Assembly: GCF_900637855.1 (NCBI RefSeq)
Contig: NZ_LR134440.1
Coordinates: 2,170,001-2,234,000, forward strand
Source of the DNA: Neisseria animaloris
GTDB lineage: Bacteria > Pseudomonadota > Gammaproteobacteria > Burkholderiales > Neisseriaceae
Reading direction: 5' to 3'
Length of the DNA stretch: 64,000 nt
In this document: in pieces, positions 9,838 to 22,664 of the stretch
Numbering within the stretch: position 1 is the first letter of the stretch
How the letters are laid out: each line of letters starts with the position of its first letter
The notes under the pieces: generated by a model
What the model was told of the DNA's origin: nothing
Database searches by the model: none
Seen by the model: the letters and a program-made list of their open reading frames with translations, nothing else
Translations under genes and position numbers: made by a program

Positions 9838-11751
9838 ATGCTTAATATTACCTTGCCCGACGGTTCGGTCCGTCAGTTTGAAGCCCCGGTTTCCGTTTAC
9901 GACGTAGCGGCTTCTATCGGCACGGGTCTGGCAAAAGCCACGGTTGCCGGCAAGGTAAACGGAAAGTTGGTCGATGCTTGCGATCTGATTAAAGAAGATG
10001 CGCAAGTGCAGATTATTACCCCCAAAGATCCCGAAGGAGTAGAAATTATCCGCCACTCTTGCGCGCATTTGATAGGCCATGCCGTTAAGCAGCTTTATCC
10101 TGAAGCTAAAATGGTTATTGGTCCCGTTATTGAAGACGGTTTTTACTATGATATAGCGACAGATAAGCCTTTTACGCCGGAGGACGTTGCTAAAATCGAA
10201 GCACGCATGAAAGAGTTGATCGCCCAAGACTATGATGTGATTAAGGTAATGACTCCGCGTGCAGAAACCGTCGATACGTTTAAAGAGCGCGGCGAAGAAT
10301 ACAAATTACGCTTGATTGAAGATATGCCCGAAGTAGAAGCTATGGGTTTGTATCATCATCAAGAATATGTCGACATGTGCCGAGGTCCGCATGTGCCCAA
10401 TACCCGTTTTCTGAAAAATTTTAAATTAACGAAGTTGGCCGGAGCTTACTGGCGCGGTGACAGCAATAACGAAATGTTGCAGCGTATTTATGGCACGGCT
10501 TGGGCGACGAAAGATGATTTAAAAGCCTATATCACTCGTATGGAGGAAGCCGAAAAGCGCGACCATCGGAAGTTGGGTAAACAGCTTGATCTGTTCCACC
10601 TCCAAGATGAGGCTCCCGGCATGGTGTTTTGGCATCCCAAAGGTTGGGCTTTGTGGCAAACCATTGAGCAACACATGCGCAAGGAGCTGAATGCGGCGGG
10701 TTATAGAGAAGTTAAAACGCCGCAGATTATGGATAAAGTCTTTTGGGAGCGTTCGGGCCACTGGCAAAATTATAAAGACAATATGTTTACCACTCAGTCG
10801 GAAAAACGTGAATATGCCGTTAAGCCGATGAATTGCCCGGGACATGTGCAGATTTTCAATCATGGGTTACGCTCTTATCGCGATTTGCCGATGCGCTTGG
10901 CAGAGTTTGGTTCTTGCCATCGCAATGAACCTAGTGGCGCATTGCATGGTCTGATGCGTGTTCGCGGATTTGTGCAAGACGATGCGCATATTTTCTGTAC
11001 GGAAGATCAAATCGTTGCAGAATCACGCGCCTTCAATGAACTTTTAATGCGTATTTACAAGCAATTTGGGTTCAATGACGTATCGGTTAAATTGTCATTG
11101 CGTCCGGAGCAACGCGCGGGTTCGGATGAGGTTTGGGATAGAGCTGAAAGCGGTTTGCGTGAAGCATTGACTGCTTGTGGTGTCGAATGGGAAGAATTGC
11201 CCGGTGAAGGCGCGTTTTACGGCCCTAAAATTGAATATCACATTAAAGATGCTATCGGTCGTTCTTGGCAATGCGGAACCTTACAGTTGGATTTCGTTTT
11301 GCCTGAGCGGTTGGATGCGGAATACGTTACTGAAAATAACGATCGTGCCCGCCCTGTGATGCTGCATCGTGCAATTTTAGGCTCGTTAGAGCGGTTCATT
11401 GGCATTTTGATTGAAAACCATGCAGGTTCTTTCCCGCTTTGGCTGGCTCCGGTTCAGTTGGTCATTATGAATATTACCGAACATCAGGCTGATTACTGTC
11501 GTGAAGTGGCTGAAAAGTTGCAAGAAGAAGGCTTTCGGGTTGAATTAGATTTACGTAACGAAAAAATCGGTTACAAAATCCGCGACAACAGCCAGTACCG
11601 TTTTCCTTACCAAATCGTTGTTGGTGAGAAAGAAAAGCAAGAAAACAAAGTGGCTGTGCGCCGCAAAGCAGAAGACTTAGGCTCGTTGGATTTGGGTGAT
11701 TTCATTGCACATCTCAAGCAGGAAATCGCTATGGCCTTAGCTAATCATTAA
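9838..11751 (+). CDS. thrS: Threonyl-tRNA synthetase
   Basis: 637 residues. Order: N-terminal TGS domain ([14 protein letters not shown]), editing domain with the HSCAH motif, class II catalytic core ([11 protein letters not shown], motif 2 [20 protein letters not shown], motif 3 [13 protein letters not shown]), and C-terminal anticodon domain. The start is the ATG at 9838; longer readings run back into the tRNA. It heads the classic thrS-infC-rpmI-rplT operon, with infC 20 bp downstream. Confidence 0.96.
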   Translation: MLNITLPDGSVRQFEAPVSVYDVAASIGTGLAKATVAGKVNGKLVDACDLIKEDAQVQIITPKDPEGVEIIRHSCAHLIGHAVKQLYPEAKMVIGPVIEDGFYYDIATDKPFTPEDVAKIEARMKELIAQDYDVIKVMTPRAETVDTFKERGEEYKLRLIEDMPEVEAMGLYHHQEYVDMCRGPHVPNTRFLKNFKLTKLAGAYWRGDSNNEMLQRIYGTAWATKDDLKAYITRMEEAEKRDHRKLGKQLDLFHLQDEAPGMVFWHPKGWALWQTIEQHMRKELNAAGYREVKTPQIMDKVFWERSGHWQNYKDNMFTTQSEKREYAVKPMNCPGHVQIFNHGLRSYRDLPMRLAEFGSCHRNEPSGALHGLMRVRGFVQDDAHIFCTEDQIVAESRAFNELLMRIYKQFGFNDVSVKLSLRPEQRAGSDEVWDRAESGLREALTACGVEWEELPGEGAFYGPKIEYHIKDAIGRSWQCGTLQLDFVLPERLDAEYVTENNDRARPVMLHRAILGSLERFIGILIENHAGSFPLWLAPVQLVIMNITEHQADYCREVAEKLQEEGFRVELDLRNEKIGYKIRDNSQYRFPYQIVVGEKEKQENKVAVRRKAEDLGSLDLGDFIAHLKQEIAMALANH

Positions 11752-11771
11752 TTTTTAAAAGGAGTATTGTC

Positions 11772-12290
11772 ATCGCTCAAGAACGCGAAGCACGAATCAA
11801 TGGTGAAATAACAGCCAAAGAAGTGCGATTAATTAGTGGTTCAGGCGAACAGCTTGGTGTTGTGTCTGTCCGTGAAGCTTTGGCTATGGCCGAAGAGCAG
11901 GACGTGGATTTGGTGGAGATTTCACCCACTGCCAAGCCGCCTGTGTGTAAACTCATGGATTTTGGTAAATATAAATACCAGCAAGCGAAAAAACGCGACG
12001 AGGCTAAAAAGAAGCAGAAATTGGTGCAGATTAAGGAAATTAAATTCCGTCCGGGTACCGATGAGGGTGATTACAACATCAAAATGCGCAATATCAACCG
12101 CTTTTTGGAAGATGGCGACAAAGTAAAAGTAACTTTGCGTTTCCGCGGACGCGAAATGGCCCATCAGCAATTGGGTGCCCAATTACTGGAGCGGGTGAAA
12201 GAAGATTTGGCTGAAGTTGGCACCGTTGAGCAATTTCCTAAAATGGAAGGCCGCCAAATGGTTATGATGATTGCGCCTAAAAAGAAATAA
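11772..12290 (+). CDS. infC: Translation initiation factor IF-3, non-AUG start
   Basis: IF-3 binds the 30S subunit, blocks subunit joining and proofreads initiator tRNA pairing. The reading begins [18 protein letters not shown] and ends MMIAPKKK, matching the family along its full length of about 172 residues. No ATG or GTG exists at the expected N-terminus. AAAAGGAG at 11757-11764 precedes in-frame ATT (11766), GTC (11769) and ATC (11772). ATC has the best spacing (7 nt) and is used here; ATT is the alternative. A rare start codon is the known basis of IF-3 autoregulation in E. coli. Confidence 0.93.
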   Translation: MAQEREARINGEITAKEVRLISGSGEQLGVVSVREALAMAEEQDVDLVEISPTAKPPVCKLMDFGKYKYQQAKKRDEAKKKQKLVQIKEIKFRPGTDEGDYNIKMRNINRFLEDGDKVKVTLRFRGREMAHQQLGAQLLERVKEDLAEVGTVEQFPKMEGRQMVMMIAPKKK

Positions 12291-12356
12291 AGTTATAATT
12301 TTAAGATCGCCTTGATTTGCCGTGCAGGGCAAGCTTAACTCGGCGGCAAAAACCGT

Positions 12357-12408
12357 GATATAGGGGCCTCAAGTGTTTTGGCTTAATGGTTCGAAATCCC
12401 CTTATATC
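12357..12408 (+). promoter_or_regulatory. Leader hairpin ahead of rpmI, candidate L20/L35 control site
   Basis: GATATAGGGG at 12357-12366 pairs with CCCCTTATATC at 12398-12408 with one bulge, closing a loop of about 31 nt. A second hairpin (TGCCG/CGGCA) lies just upstream at about 12318-12347. In E. coli, L20 represses rpmI-rplT through structures between infC and rpmI. Position suggests the same here; binding itself is inference. Confidence 0.45.
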
Positions 12409-12437
12409 TTATCTAATAAATGATATGGAGTATTCCC

Positions 12438-12635
12438 ATGCCTAAAATGAAAACCAAGTCGGGCGCTAAAAAACGCTTTAAAGTACTGGGTAACGGCGGT
12501 GTGAAACGCGCTCATGCGTTTAAGCGTCACATCCTGACCAAAAAAACCACCAAAAACAAACGTCAATTGCGCGGTACCTCAATGGTAAATGAACGCGATT
12601 TGGCTTCTGTTGCTAAAATGTTGCCCTACGCTTAA
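12438..12635 (+). CDS. rpmI: 50S ribosomal protein L35
   Basis: 65 residues, strongly basic, starting [15 protein letters not shown]. Standard L35 length. The start is the ATG at 12438, with GGAG at 12426-12429. Followed 11 bp later by rplT. Confidence 0.96.
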   Translation: MPKMKTKSGAKKRFKVLGNGGVKRAHAFKRHILTKKTTKNKRQLRGTSMVNERDLASVAKMLPYA

Positions 12636-12646
12636 GGAGTTAGAAT

Positions 12647-13003
12647 ATGCCACGCGTAAAACGCGGTGTAACCGCACGTGCCCGTCACAAAAAAGTATTA
12701 GCGTTAGCCAAAGGCTATCGTGGTCGTCGTAAAAATGTCTACCGTGTTGCCAAGCAAGCGGTAATGAAGGCCGGTCAATATGCTTACCGTGACCGCCGTC
12801 AGCGCAAACGTCAATTCCGTCAACTGTGGATCGTGCGTATCAACGCAGGTGCCCGTGAAAATGGTTTGTCTTACAGCAAATTCATGAACGGTTTGAAACG
12901 TGCTGCTATTGAAATCGACCGTAAAGTATTGGCTGACTTGGCAGTATTTGATAAAGCTGCTTTCACTCAGCTGGTTGAAAAAGCTAAAGCTGCTTTGGCT
13001 TAA
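12647..13003 (+). CDS. rplT: 50S ribosomal protein L20
   Basis: 118 residues, basic, starting [17 protein letters not shown]20 is an early assembly protein of the large subunit and the usual repressor of its own operon. Ends the operon with a strong intrinsic terminator. Confidence 0.96.
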   Translation: MPRVKRGVTARARHKKVLALAKGYRGRRKNVYRVAKQAVMKAGQYAYRDRRQRKRQFRQLWIVRINAGARENGLSYSKFMNGLKRAAIEIDRKVLADLAVFDKAAFTQLVEKAKAALA

Positions 13004-14348
<1,345 letters not shown>

Positions 14349-14365
14349 GATTGTTTTTCCATTAT

Positions 14366-14400
14366 TTTCAGACGGCCTTACAGATGAGGCCGTCTGAAAA
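14366..14400. repeat. Outward-facing DUS pair between pheS and pheT
   Basis: TTTTCAGACGGCCT then AGGCCGTCTGAAAA, so the GCC ends face each other and the stem is inverted relative to most pairs in the window. A further DUS-like copy lies near 14423. It sits between two genes that are normally co-transcribed. Confidence 0.7.
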
Positions 14401-14464
14401 ACAGTCATACAAATATGAGCCGTTTCAGACGGCACTGTATAAGCATTTATTTAAAGAGAAGATC

Positions 14465-16828
14465 ATGCAATTTTCTTATCATTGGTTAAAAACACAGGCT
14501 CAGACTGAGTTGCCTGCCGAGGACATGGCTCATACCTTGACCATGGCCGGTTTGGAAGTGGAAGAAGCTGAAACTGCCGCACCAGCTTTCAATGGTGTGG
14601 TAATTGCTGAAGTGAAAGCAGTAGAAAAACATCCTGATGCCGACCGGCTGAACGTAACCCAAGTCGATGCCGGCACAGGCGAGCTGATTCAGATTGTCTG
14701 CGGTGCGCCGAATGTGAAACCCGGCATCAAAGTACCGTGCGCTTTGCCGGGAGCGGTGTTGCCGGGTAATTTTAAAATCAAGCCTACCAAAATGCGCGGA
14801 CAAACTTCCAACGGTATGTTGTGTTCTTCCAAAGAATTGGGACTGCCTGAAGACGGTGTGGACGGCTTGTTGATTTTGCCTGCGGATGCTCCGGTTGGGC
14901 AAAATATCCGTGATTATTTGGATTTGGACGATACCGTTTTTACGCTGAAAATCACGCCCAATAGAGCTGATTGCCTCAGCATCAAAGGGTTGGCCCGCGA
15001 AGTGGCGGCATTGACGCAATGCAGTAATGTGCCTGTTGCTATTCAGACGGCTTCAATAAACAGCGACAGAATCCAGCCTGTACGTATTGATGCACCGGAG
15101 GATTGTGGCCGTTTTATCAGTCGTGTGATTGAAAATGTGAACGCTAAGGCAATTACGCCGGATTGGATGAAACAACGTCTGGTACGTAGCGGCATTCGTT
15201 CTGTTTCGGCATTGGTAGATATCGGCAATTATGTGATGCTGGAGCTGGGTCAGCCCATGCATGTTTTTGATGCCGACAAATTGAACGGCAGCATTATTGT
15301 CCGCCGTGCACAAAACGGTGAAACATTGGCGTGCCTGAATGAAAAAAACGTTGTTTTGGCTGACAATACGTTGGTTATCGCCGATGAAAAAGGTGTATTG
15401 AGCATGGCCGGTTTAATGGGAGGTGAAGCAAGCGCGGTTTCGGAGGATACGCAGAATATCGTTTTGGAATCGGCTTATTTTGCACCTGAAATCATTGCCG
15501 GCAAATCACGTCAATACGGTTTCGGTTCGGACTCTTCTTTCCGCTTCGAGCGGGGAGTGGATTGGCAACTCCAAGCCGATGCCATTGAGCGTGCCACACA
15601 ATTGATAGTAGATATTTGCGGCGGTTCGGTTGGTGCGATGGCTGAAGCCGTGGGTACGTTGCCTGTAAGGAAAAAAGTGCAGGTTCGTCTGAATCGGGTA
15701 GAAAAAATCTTGGGCGTGAAAGTGGCTGCCGGGAAAGTGCAGATTATTTTGCAGCATTTGGGTTTGAACCCTGTCGTTACTAGGGAAGGTTTTGAAGTAA
15801 CCGCACCGAGTTTCCGTTTCGATATCGAGATTGAAGCCGATTTAATTGAAGAAATCGCCCGTGTCTACGGCTACGAAAACATTCCTGACGATTACACTTC
15901 AGGCCGTCTGAAAATGATGACGCTGCCTGAAACCCGCCGTCCGCGGTTTGACGTTTACCGCCAACTGGTCGCACGCGGCTATCAGGAAGTGGTGAGCTAC
16001 GCTTTCGTTAATGAACAGTGGGAGCAGGATTTCGCTGCTAACGGTAATCCCATCCGCCTGCAAAACCCATTGGCCGCACAATACAGCGTGATGCGCTCAA
16101 CACTTATCGGCGGCTTGGTGGAGATTCTGCAAAACAATCTCAACCGCAAACAAAACCGCGTGCGCGTGTTTGAAATCGCCCGGGTGTTCAGCAAAGATTC
16201 AGACGGCCGTTTTGTACAAAACGAACGCATCGGCGGCTTGGTTTATGGTACTGCCGAACCTGAACAATGGGGGGTAAAAGCACGCCCCGCAGATTTTTAT
16301 GATGCCAAAGCAGATGTGGAATCGTTGTTGGCAGGAAAAACGGTGTCGTTTGTGAAAACCGAACATCCGGCTCTGCATCCGGGGCGGACCGCCGAGATTG
16401 TTTTAGACGGCAAAGTGATTGGTTTTATAGGGGAACTGCATCCGAAATGGTTGCAGAAATATGACCTGCCGCAGGCTGCGTTGGTGTTCGAGTTGGATAT
16501 AGCTGCTGTGACGGAGGCGGAAAAAGTGGTATACAAGCCCGTTTCAAAATTCCAGCCTGCCCGTCGCGATTTGGCGTTCGTGATGCCTGAAAACATGACT
16601 CATGATGATTTGTTGGCGGTATTGCGTAGCGTCGGCAGCAAATTGATTCAAGAAATCAGCGTTTTTGATGTCTATCGCGGAACAGGGTTGCCGGAAGGTA
16701 TGAAGAGTATGGCGGTAAAAGTGATTTTACAGGATGCCGAGGCAACTTTAACGGATGAAGTGGTAGAGTCTGTAATGAGCAAGTTAGTGGCTGCTGCTGA
16801 AGCTGCAGGAACGCAACTACGTTGTTAA
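14465..16828 (+). CDS. pheT: Phenylalanyl-tRNA synthetase beta subunit
   Basis: 787 residues. Starts MQFSYHWLKT, then a tRNA-binding OB domain (DRLNVTQVDAG, MRGQTSNGMLCS), B3/4 editing domain, B5, and C-terminal FDX-ACB domain (FQPARRDLAFV). The start is the ATG at 14465; the longer open frame upstream runs through DUS repeats. Two DUS copies lie inside the gene near 15901 and 16198. Confidence 0.96.
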   Translation: MQFSYHWLKTQAQTELPAEDMAHTLTMAGLEVEEAETAAPAFNGVVIAEVKAVEKHPDADRLNVTQVDAGTGELIQIVCGAPNVKPGIKVPCALPGAVLPGNFKIKPTKMRGQTSNGMLCSSKELGLPEDGVDGLLILPADAPVGQNIRDYLDLDDTVFTLKITPNRADCLSIKGLAREVAALTQCSNVPVAIQTASINSDRIQPVRIDAPEDCGRFISRVIENVNAKAITPDWMKQRLVRSGIRSVSALVDIGNYVMLELGQPMHVFDADKLNGSIIVRRAQNGETLACLNEKNVVLADNTLVIADEKGVLSMAGLMGGEASAVSEDTQNIVLESAYFAPEIIAGKSRQYGFGSDSSFRFERGVDWQLQADAIERATQLIVDICGGSVGAMAEAVGTLPVRKKVQVRLNRVEKILGVKVAAGKVQIILQHLGLNPVVTREGFEVTAPSFRFDIEIEADLIEEIARVYGYENIPDDYTSGRLKMMTLPETRRPRFDVYRQLVARGYQEVVSYAFVNEQWEQDFAANGNPIRLQNPLAAQYSVMRSTLIGGLVEILQNNLNRKQNRVRVFEIARVFSKDSDGRFVQNERIGGLVYGTAEPEQWGVKARPADFYDAKADVESLLAGKTVSFVKTEHPALHPGRTAEIVLDGKVIGFIGELHPKWLQKYDLPQAALVFELDIAAVTEAEKVVYKPVSKFQPARRDLAFVMPENMTHDDLLAVLRSVGSKLIQEISVFDVYRGTGLPEGMKSMAVKVILQDAEATLTDEVVESVMSKLVAAAEAAGTQLRC

Positions 16829-16902
16829 AAAAATATATATTCGCTTGAATTCTAAACGAAAATTGGTAATAATTCGCAGTGTTAAAAAACGAAGGTAATA
16901 AA

Positions 16903-17205
16903 ATGACATTAACTAAAGCAGAACTGGCTGACATTTTGGTGGAAAAAGTAAGCAGCGTCACCAAAAACGATGCCAAAGAAATCGTCGAACTCTTTTTTGA
17001 AGAAATCCGTGCTACGTTGGCTCGTGGTGAAGAAATCAAAATTTCCGGCTTCGGTAATTTCCAGTTGCGCGATAAACCGCAACGCCCCGGACGCAACCCG
17101 AAAACCGGAGAAGAAGTTCCGATTACCGCCCGCCGCGTAGTGACTTTCCATGCCAGCCAAAAACTCAAAGGCATGGTGGAGCATTACTATGACAAACAAC
17201 GCTAA
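16903..17205 (+). CDS. ihfA: Integration host factor alpha subunit
   Basis: 100 residues starting [18 protein letters not shown]-bending nucleoid protein acting with IhfB. The conserved arm [14 protein letters not shown] and the motif [12 protein letters not shown] are clear. The pheST-ihfA order is the common proteobacterial arrangement. The ATG at 16903 fits the family start, 74 bp after pheT. Confidence 0.95.
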   Translation: MTLTKAELADILVEKVSSVTKNDAKEIVELFFEEIRATLARGEEIKISGFGNFQLRDKPQRPGRNPKTGEEVPITARRVVTFHASQKLKGMVEHYYDKQR

Positions 17206-17521
17206 CGCAACCGTATTGCCAGTTATTCCCGCAAAGCGCTATTTCACACTTGATGAAATGTGTGAATTGGTGCAAATCAGTCCTGCCCAGTTTGCTCAGT
17301 GGCAGCATGAAAACGGTATGGTTATCGGTTACGGCGGTGATCGCTACACCCGCTTGGATGTAGTGAAACTGCGTAAGTTGAAAGACACTTTTGCGCCGTT
17401 TGTGGACGAGTTTAATCATAATGCTTTGGATGCGGACGGAAACCCTGCTATTCAGGCGGATGAGATGCGTGCCGAGCTGCAGAAATTGTTGGCCGGAATC
17501 GAAAAAACGCTTGCCAGTTAG
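17189..17521 (+). CDS. MerR-like helix-turn-helix protein
   Basis: 110 residues overlapping the end of ihfA by 17 bp. [25 protein letters not shown] resembles the winged helix of MerR-family proteins, and KLRKL.. may form a short helix. It lacks the metal-binding cysteines and long dimer coiled coil of true MerR regulators. A MerR-like gene next to ihfA is common in betaproteobacteria and gammaproteobacteria. Its target is unknown; partnership with ihfA is inferred only from overlap. Confidence 0.75.
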   Translation: MTNNANATVLPVIPAKRYFTLDEMCELVQISPAQFAQWQHENGMVIGYGGDRYTRLDVVKLRKLKDTFAPFVDEFNHNALDADGNPAIQADEMRAELQKLLAGIEKTLAS

Positions 17522-17556
17522 ATGATGTGATTCTATAATCGCGTCTTTCCTTGAGT

Positions 17557-17633
17557 CGGAGTGTGGCGCAGTCTGGTAGCGCACTTGCATGGGGTGCAAG
17601 GGGTCGAAGGTTCGAATCCTTTCACTCCGACCA
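17557..17633 (+). tRNA. tRNA-Pro (GGG anticodon)
   Basis: 77-nt cloverleaf with encoded CCA. Acceptor CGGAGTG/CACTCCG, D arm GCGC/GCGC, anticodon stem CTTGC/GCAAG with loop ATGGGGT giving GGG, and T loop GTTCGAATC. It lies 35 bp after the MerR-like gene. Confidence 0.96.
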
Positions 17634-17646
17634 AAAAATACTAAAA

Positions 17647-17675
17647 GTCAGCTACTTGAACTAGCTGGCTTTTTT
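17647..17675 (+). terminator. Intrinsic terminator after tRNA-Pro
   Basis: GTCAGCTA pairs with TAGCTGGC (one G-T) around CTTGAAC, followed by TTTTTT. Confidence 0.85.
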
Positions 17676-17782
17676 ATTGCATCGGATTTGCAGTTTGTCC
17701 GTTACAAAGCCATTAAGTGAACTGACATTGGTTTTCAAAAGGGTAGGGTCTTTTTTAAGACGGCCTTTTTTCGGAAAATATC

Positions 17783-18859
17783 ATGAAACCATCTATTTTA
17801 GAAAAATTACAACAACTTGCCGAAAGGCTCGAAGAAGTAACCCATCTGTTGGGTACACCGGAAGTTACCGACGATATGGATAATTACCGCAAGCTCACGC
17901 GCGAGCATGCGGAGATTACGCCTGTGGTGGAAGTATTCCAAAAATACCGTCAGGCACAGAGCGATTTGGCGGATGCGGAAGAAATGCTTTCCGATCCGGA
18001 GATGAAAGAATTTGCCGCAGAAGAAATCGAAGCCGCCAATGCGCAGATAGAAACGCTGGAAACTGAATTGCAAAAGTTGTTGCTGCCTAAAGACGAAGAT
18101 GACGATAAAAACATTTTTATCGAAGTGCGTGCCGGTACCGGCGGGGATGAAGCGGCTTTGTTTGCCGGAGATCTGCTGCGTATGTACAGCCGTTTTGCCG
18201 AGCGTAACCGTTGGCAAGTGGAAATTGTGTCCGCTAATGAAAGCGATTTGGGCGGCTATAAAGAAGTGATTGCCCGTATCGTGGGGTTGGGCGCATACAG
18301 TAAGCTCAAGTTTGAATCGGGCGGGCATCGCGTACAGCGCGTTCCTGCAACTGAAAGCCAAGGGCGTATCCATACTTCGGCTTGTACGGTTGCGGTGATG
18401 CCTGAGGCGGACGAACTGGAAGAAATCCAGTTGAATCCGGCCGATTTGCGCATCGATACCTTCCGTGCTTCAGGTGCGGGCGGACAGCACATCAATAAAA
18501 CCGATTCCGCAGTGCGGATTACCCACTTGCCAACCGGTATAGTAGTAGAGTGTCAAGACGGGCGTTCGCAGCACAGCAATAAAGCTCAGGCGATGAAAGT
18601 ATTGGCAGCCCGCCTGAATGATGCCCAGAAGCGCGAAGCTCAAGCCAAAGAAGCTGCCGAGCGTAAGAGCCTAATCGGCAGCGGCGACCGCAGTGAGCGT
18701 ATCCGTACTTATAACTATCCGCAAGGCCGTGTTACCGACCACCGCATCAATTTGACCCTGCATAAGTTGGATTTTATTATGGACGGAGACTTGGAAGAAT
18801 TAACCGGTGCGTTGCTGGCCGAACATCAGGCCGAGCAGTTGGCCAATATGGGAGATTAA
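17783..18859 (+). CDS. prfA: Peptide chain release factor 1
   Basis: 358 residues. The PAT stop-codon recognition tripeptide appears in [10 protein letters not shown] and the catalytic GGQ in [15 protein letters not shown] rather than SPF identifies RF1 (UAA/UAG). hemA and prmC, its usual partners elsewhere, are not adjacent. Confidence 0.97.
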   Translation: MKPSILEKLQQLAERLEEVTHLLGTPEVTDDMDNYRKLTREHAEITPVVEVFQKYRQAQSDLADAEEMLSDPEMKEFAAEEIEAANAQIETLETELQKLLLPKDEDDDKNIFIEVRAGTGGDEAALFAGDLLRMYSRFAERNRWQVEIVSANESDLGGYKEVIARIVGLGAYSKLKFESGGHRVQRVPATESQGRIHTSACTVAVMPEADELEEIQLNPADLRIDTFRASGAGGQHINKTDSAVRITHLPTGIVVECQDGRSQHSNKAQAMKVLAARLNDAQKREAQAKEAAERKSLIGSGDRSERIRTYNYPQGRVTDHRINLTLHKLDFIMDGDLEELTGALLAEHQAEQLANMGD

Positions 18860-18882
18860 TCAGGCATCTTGTTGATGGTTGA

Positions 18883-18924
18883 AGAGGCCGTTTGAAACCA
18901 CTCAAGTGGTTTCAAACGGCCTCT
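18883..18924. terminator. 20-bp palindrome built from a variant DUS
   Basis: Both arms carry GCCGTTTGAA instead of GCCGTCTGAA, within an uninterrupted 20-bp stem (AGAGGCCGTTTGAAACCACT) and a 2-base spacer. It follows prfA and is flanked by a T-rich tail. The matched change in both arms keeps the hairpin while breaking the uptake motif. Confidence 0.75.
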
Positions 18925-19015
18925 GCTTTTTGTGAATCCGGATGGGTTGGATTGCGGCACAAAGTGAGCAGGAGCTATATTGGGGAGCTTGAAAGATTGC
19001 CTCGATAAAGATATG

Positions 19016-19046
19016 AAGGCCGTCTGAAAAAAGTTTCAGACGGCCT
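19016..19046. terminator. DUS inverted pair between prfA and thiC
   Basis: AAGGCCGTCTGAAAA and TTTCAGACGGCCT between convergent genes; serves the thiC end. Confidence 0.65.
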
Positions 19047-19081
19047 GATGAATCAGTATTGGCTTATTATCCTTTGTTTAA

Positions 19082-21055
<1,974 letters not shown>

Positions 21056-21073
21056 AAATCGGTTACGCTGAAA

Positions 21074-21156
21074 ACTCCCCACGCAAGTATTATCTTGTTC
21101 GGGTATAAAGGGTAACTCTCAGCCGCGCCCTGAATATTAAAGCACAGCACCCCTGT
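21074..21156 (-). promoter_or_regulatory. TPP riboswitch (THI element)
   Basis: Read on the minus strand: CAGGGGTGC, then the diagnostic GCTGAGAG, TTACCC, CCCGAACAAGATAATAC and TTGCGTGGGGAG. These match the P1-P5 core of thiamine pyrophosphate riboswitches. It lies about 120 nt ahead of thiC and is expected to shut thiC off when TPP is abundant. Confidence 0.93.
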
Positions 21157-21237
21157 TTCTTCGGAGGCGATTAAAGCATGGATACGGAATACTGGCAAGC
21201 GGGCGGTAAGCCGAATGTTGGTTTTCAGACGGCCTGA

Positions 21238-22491
21238 TTATTTCTTATGCTTCAAATGATAGATTTGGGCTACGGCATCAACCAAACCGCTGTCTTGCGA
21301 TGTGGCTTTGTTGAGCGTGCGTGTGGGCGAGTGCAGCAGCTTGTTGGTGAGCTGCACGGAAAGTCGTTCCAACACTTCTTCGGGCGGAGTGCCTTTTGCC
21401 AGTTGTTTCATCGCGTTTTCAAGCACGTAACGGCGGGCACGTTCGCCTTCGTCGCGCAGGGCGAGAATTAAGGGAACGCTTTGGCGGCTTTGTTGCCATT
21501 CGATGAATTCGGCCACTTTTTCCTCAACCATCGTTTCGGCTTCGGCGGCGGCTTTCTGGCGGGCTTCTTTGCCAGTTTGGACGATATTCATCATATCATC
21601 CACTGTATAAAGATAAGCGTCGTTTAACTCGCCCACTTCGGCTTCGATGTCGCGGGGTACGGCAAGGTCAAGCATAAAAACCGGCATATGGTGGCGTTTC
21701 TTGAGTGCGCGTTCCACCATGCCTTTGCCGACGATGGGTAATTGGCTGGCGGTGGATGATACGATGACATCGTAGTCGTGGAGAATATCGGGTAATTCGG
21801 CTAACAGGCAGGGTTCGGCATTGACACCGAGTTTTTCGCACAATTCCTGTGCACGCGGCAAAGTGCGGTTGGCAACGGTCATCAGTTTGGGATTACGGGC
21901 GGCAAAATATGTGGCCACCAGCTCAATCATTTCGCCCGCTCCGATAAACAACACATTTAATTCGTCGATCGAGGGAAAAATCTGTTCAGCCATTTTTACG
22001 GAAGCGGCGGCCATGGAAACGGAATTTTCGCCAACCGCCGTACCGGTGCGGATTTCTTTGGCAACGGAGAAGGTTTTCTGAAACAAGGCGTTGAGCCAAG
22101 TATCCATGCATCCCTGTTCTTGCGCCACACGCACGGCATCTTTGATTTGGCCGAGAATCTGCGGTTCGCCCAAAACCATCGAATCCAGCCCGCAGGCTAC
22201 GCGGAAAGCGTGGCGGATGGTATCGTAGCTGTTGAGTGTATAGAGATACGGGCGGATTTCTGCGACCGGCAATTTGTGGTATTCAGCCAGCCATTCGATA
22301 ATGCGTTCTGCATCTCCGACGCAGTAAAGTTCGGTACGGTTGCAGGTAGAAAGAATAACGGCTTCTTGGGTGGCTTGACTGGTTTTGAGGGCACTTACGG
22401 CATCGGGCAGTCCTGCTGCGGCAAACGCAAGTTTTTCGCGTATGCCCAGCGGCGCGGTTTGATGGTTGAGTCCGACAGCGGTAAGTTGCAT
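21238..22491 (-). CDS. hemA: Glutamyl-tRNA reductase
   Basis: 417 residues; reduces Glu-tRNA to glutamate-1-semialdehyde, the first committed step of C5 haem synthesis. The catalytic Cys50 is in STCNRTE, with LGEPQILGQIKDA and the NADPH motif FIGAGEM following. Downstream of the kinase gene on the same strand with a gap of about 170 bp. hemC is 15 kb away. Confidence 0.95.
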   Translation of the reverse strand: MQLTAVGLNHQTAPLGIREKLAFAAAGLPDAVSALKTSQATQEAVILSTCNRTELYCVGDAERIIEWLAEYHKLPVAEIRPYLYTLNSYDTIRHAFRVACGLDSMVLGEPQILGQIKDAVRVAQEQGCMDTWLNALFQKTFSVAKEIRTGTAVGENSVSMAAASVKMAEQIFPSIDELNVLFIGAGEMIELVATYFAARNPKLMTVANRTLPRAQELCEKLGVNAEPCLLAELPDILHDYDVIVSSTASQLPIVGKGMVERALKKRHHMPVFMLDLAVPRDIEAEVGELNDAYLYTVDDMMNIVQTGKEARQKAAAEAETMVEEKVAEFIEWQQSRQSVPLILALRDEGERARRYVLENAMKQLAKGTPPEEVLERLSVQLTNKLLHSPTRTLNKATSQDSGLVDAVAQIYHLKHKK

Positions 22492-22614
22492 TGTGATGGG
22501 GGAATGTGCGTAAGAAGTCCGTTATTATAGCTCAAATGGCGATTGAAAAAACAGTTCGGGTCGATAGATGTAATCTCTTGCGAACGGCCTAAACCGGTAT
22601 TTTTCCGATATTAA

Positions 22615-22651
22615 AAGGCCGTCTGAAATAAAAGGGTTTTCAGACGGCCTT
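22615..22651. terminator. DUS inverted pair after the kinase gene
   Basis: AAAGGCCGTCTGAAA and TTTTCAGACGGCCTT, immediately 3' of the kinase stop and before hemA. Confidence 0.65.
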
Positions 22652-22664
22652 CAGGTTGAGGCGG

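Noticed and set aside
12385..12402. GGTTCGAAATCCCC resembling a tRNA T arm
   Set aside because: No acceptor, D or anticodon arms fit around it; the bases are better explained by the rpmI leader hairpin.
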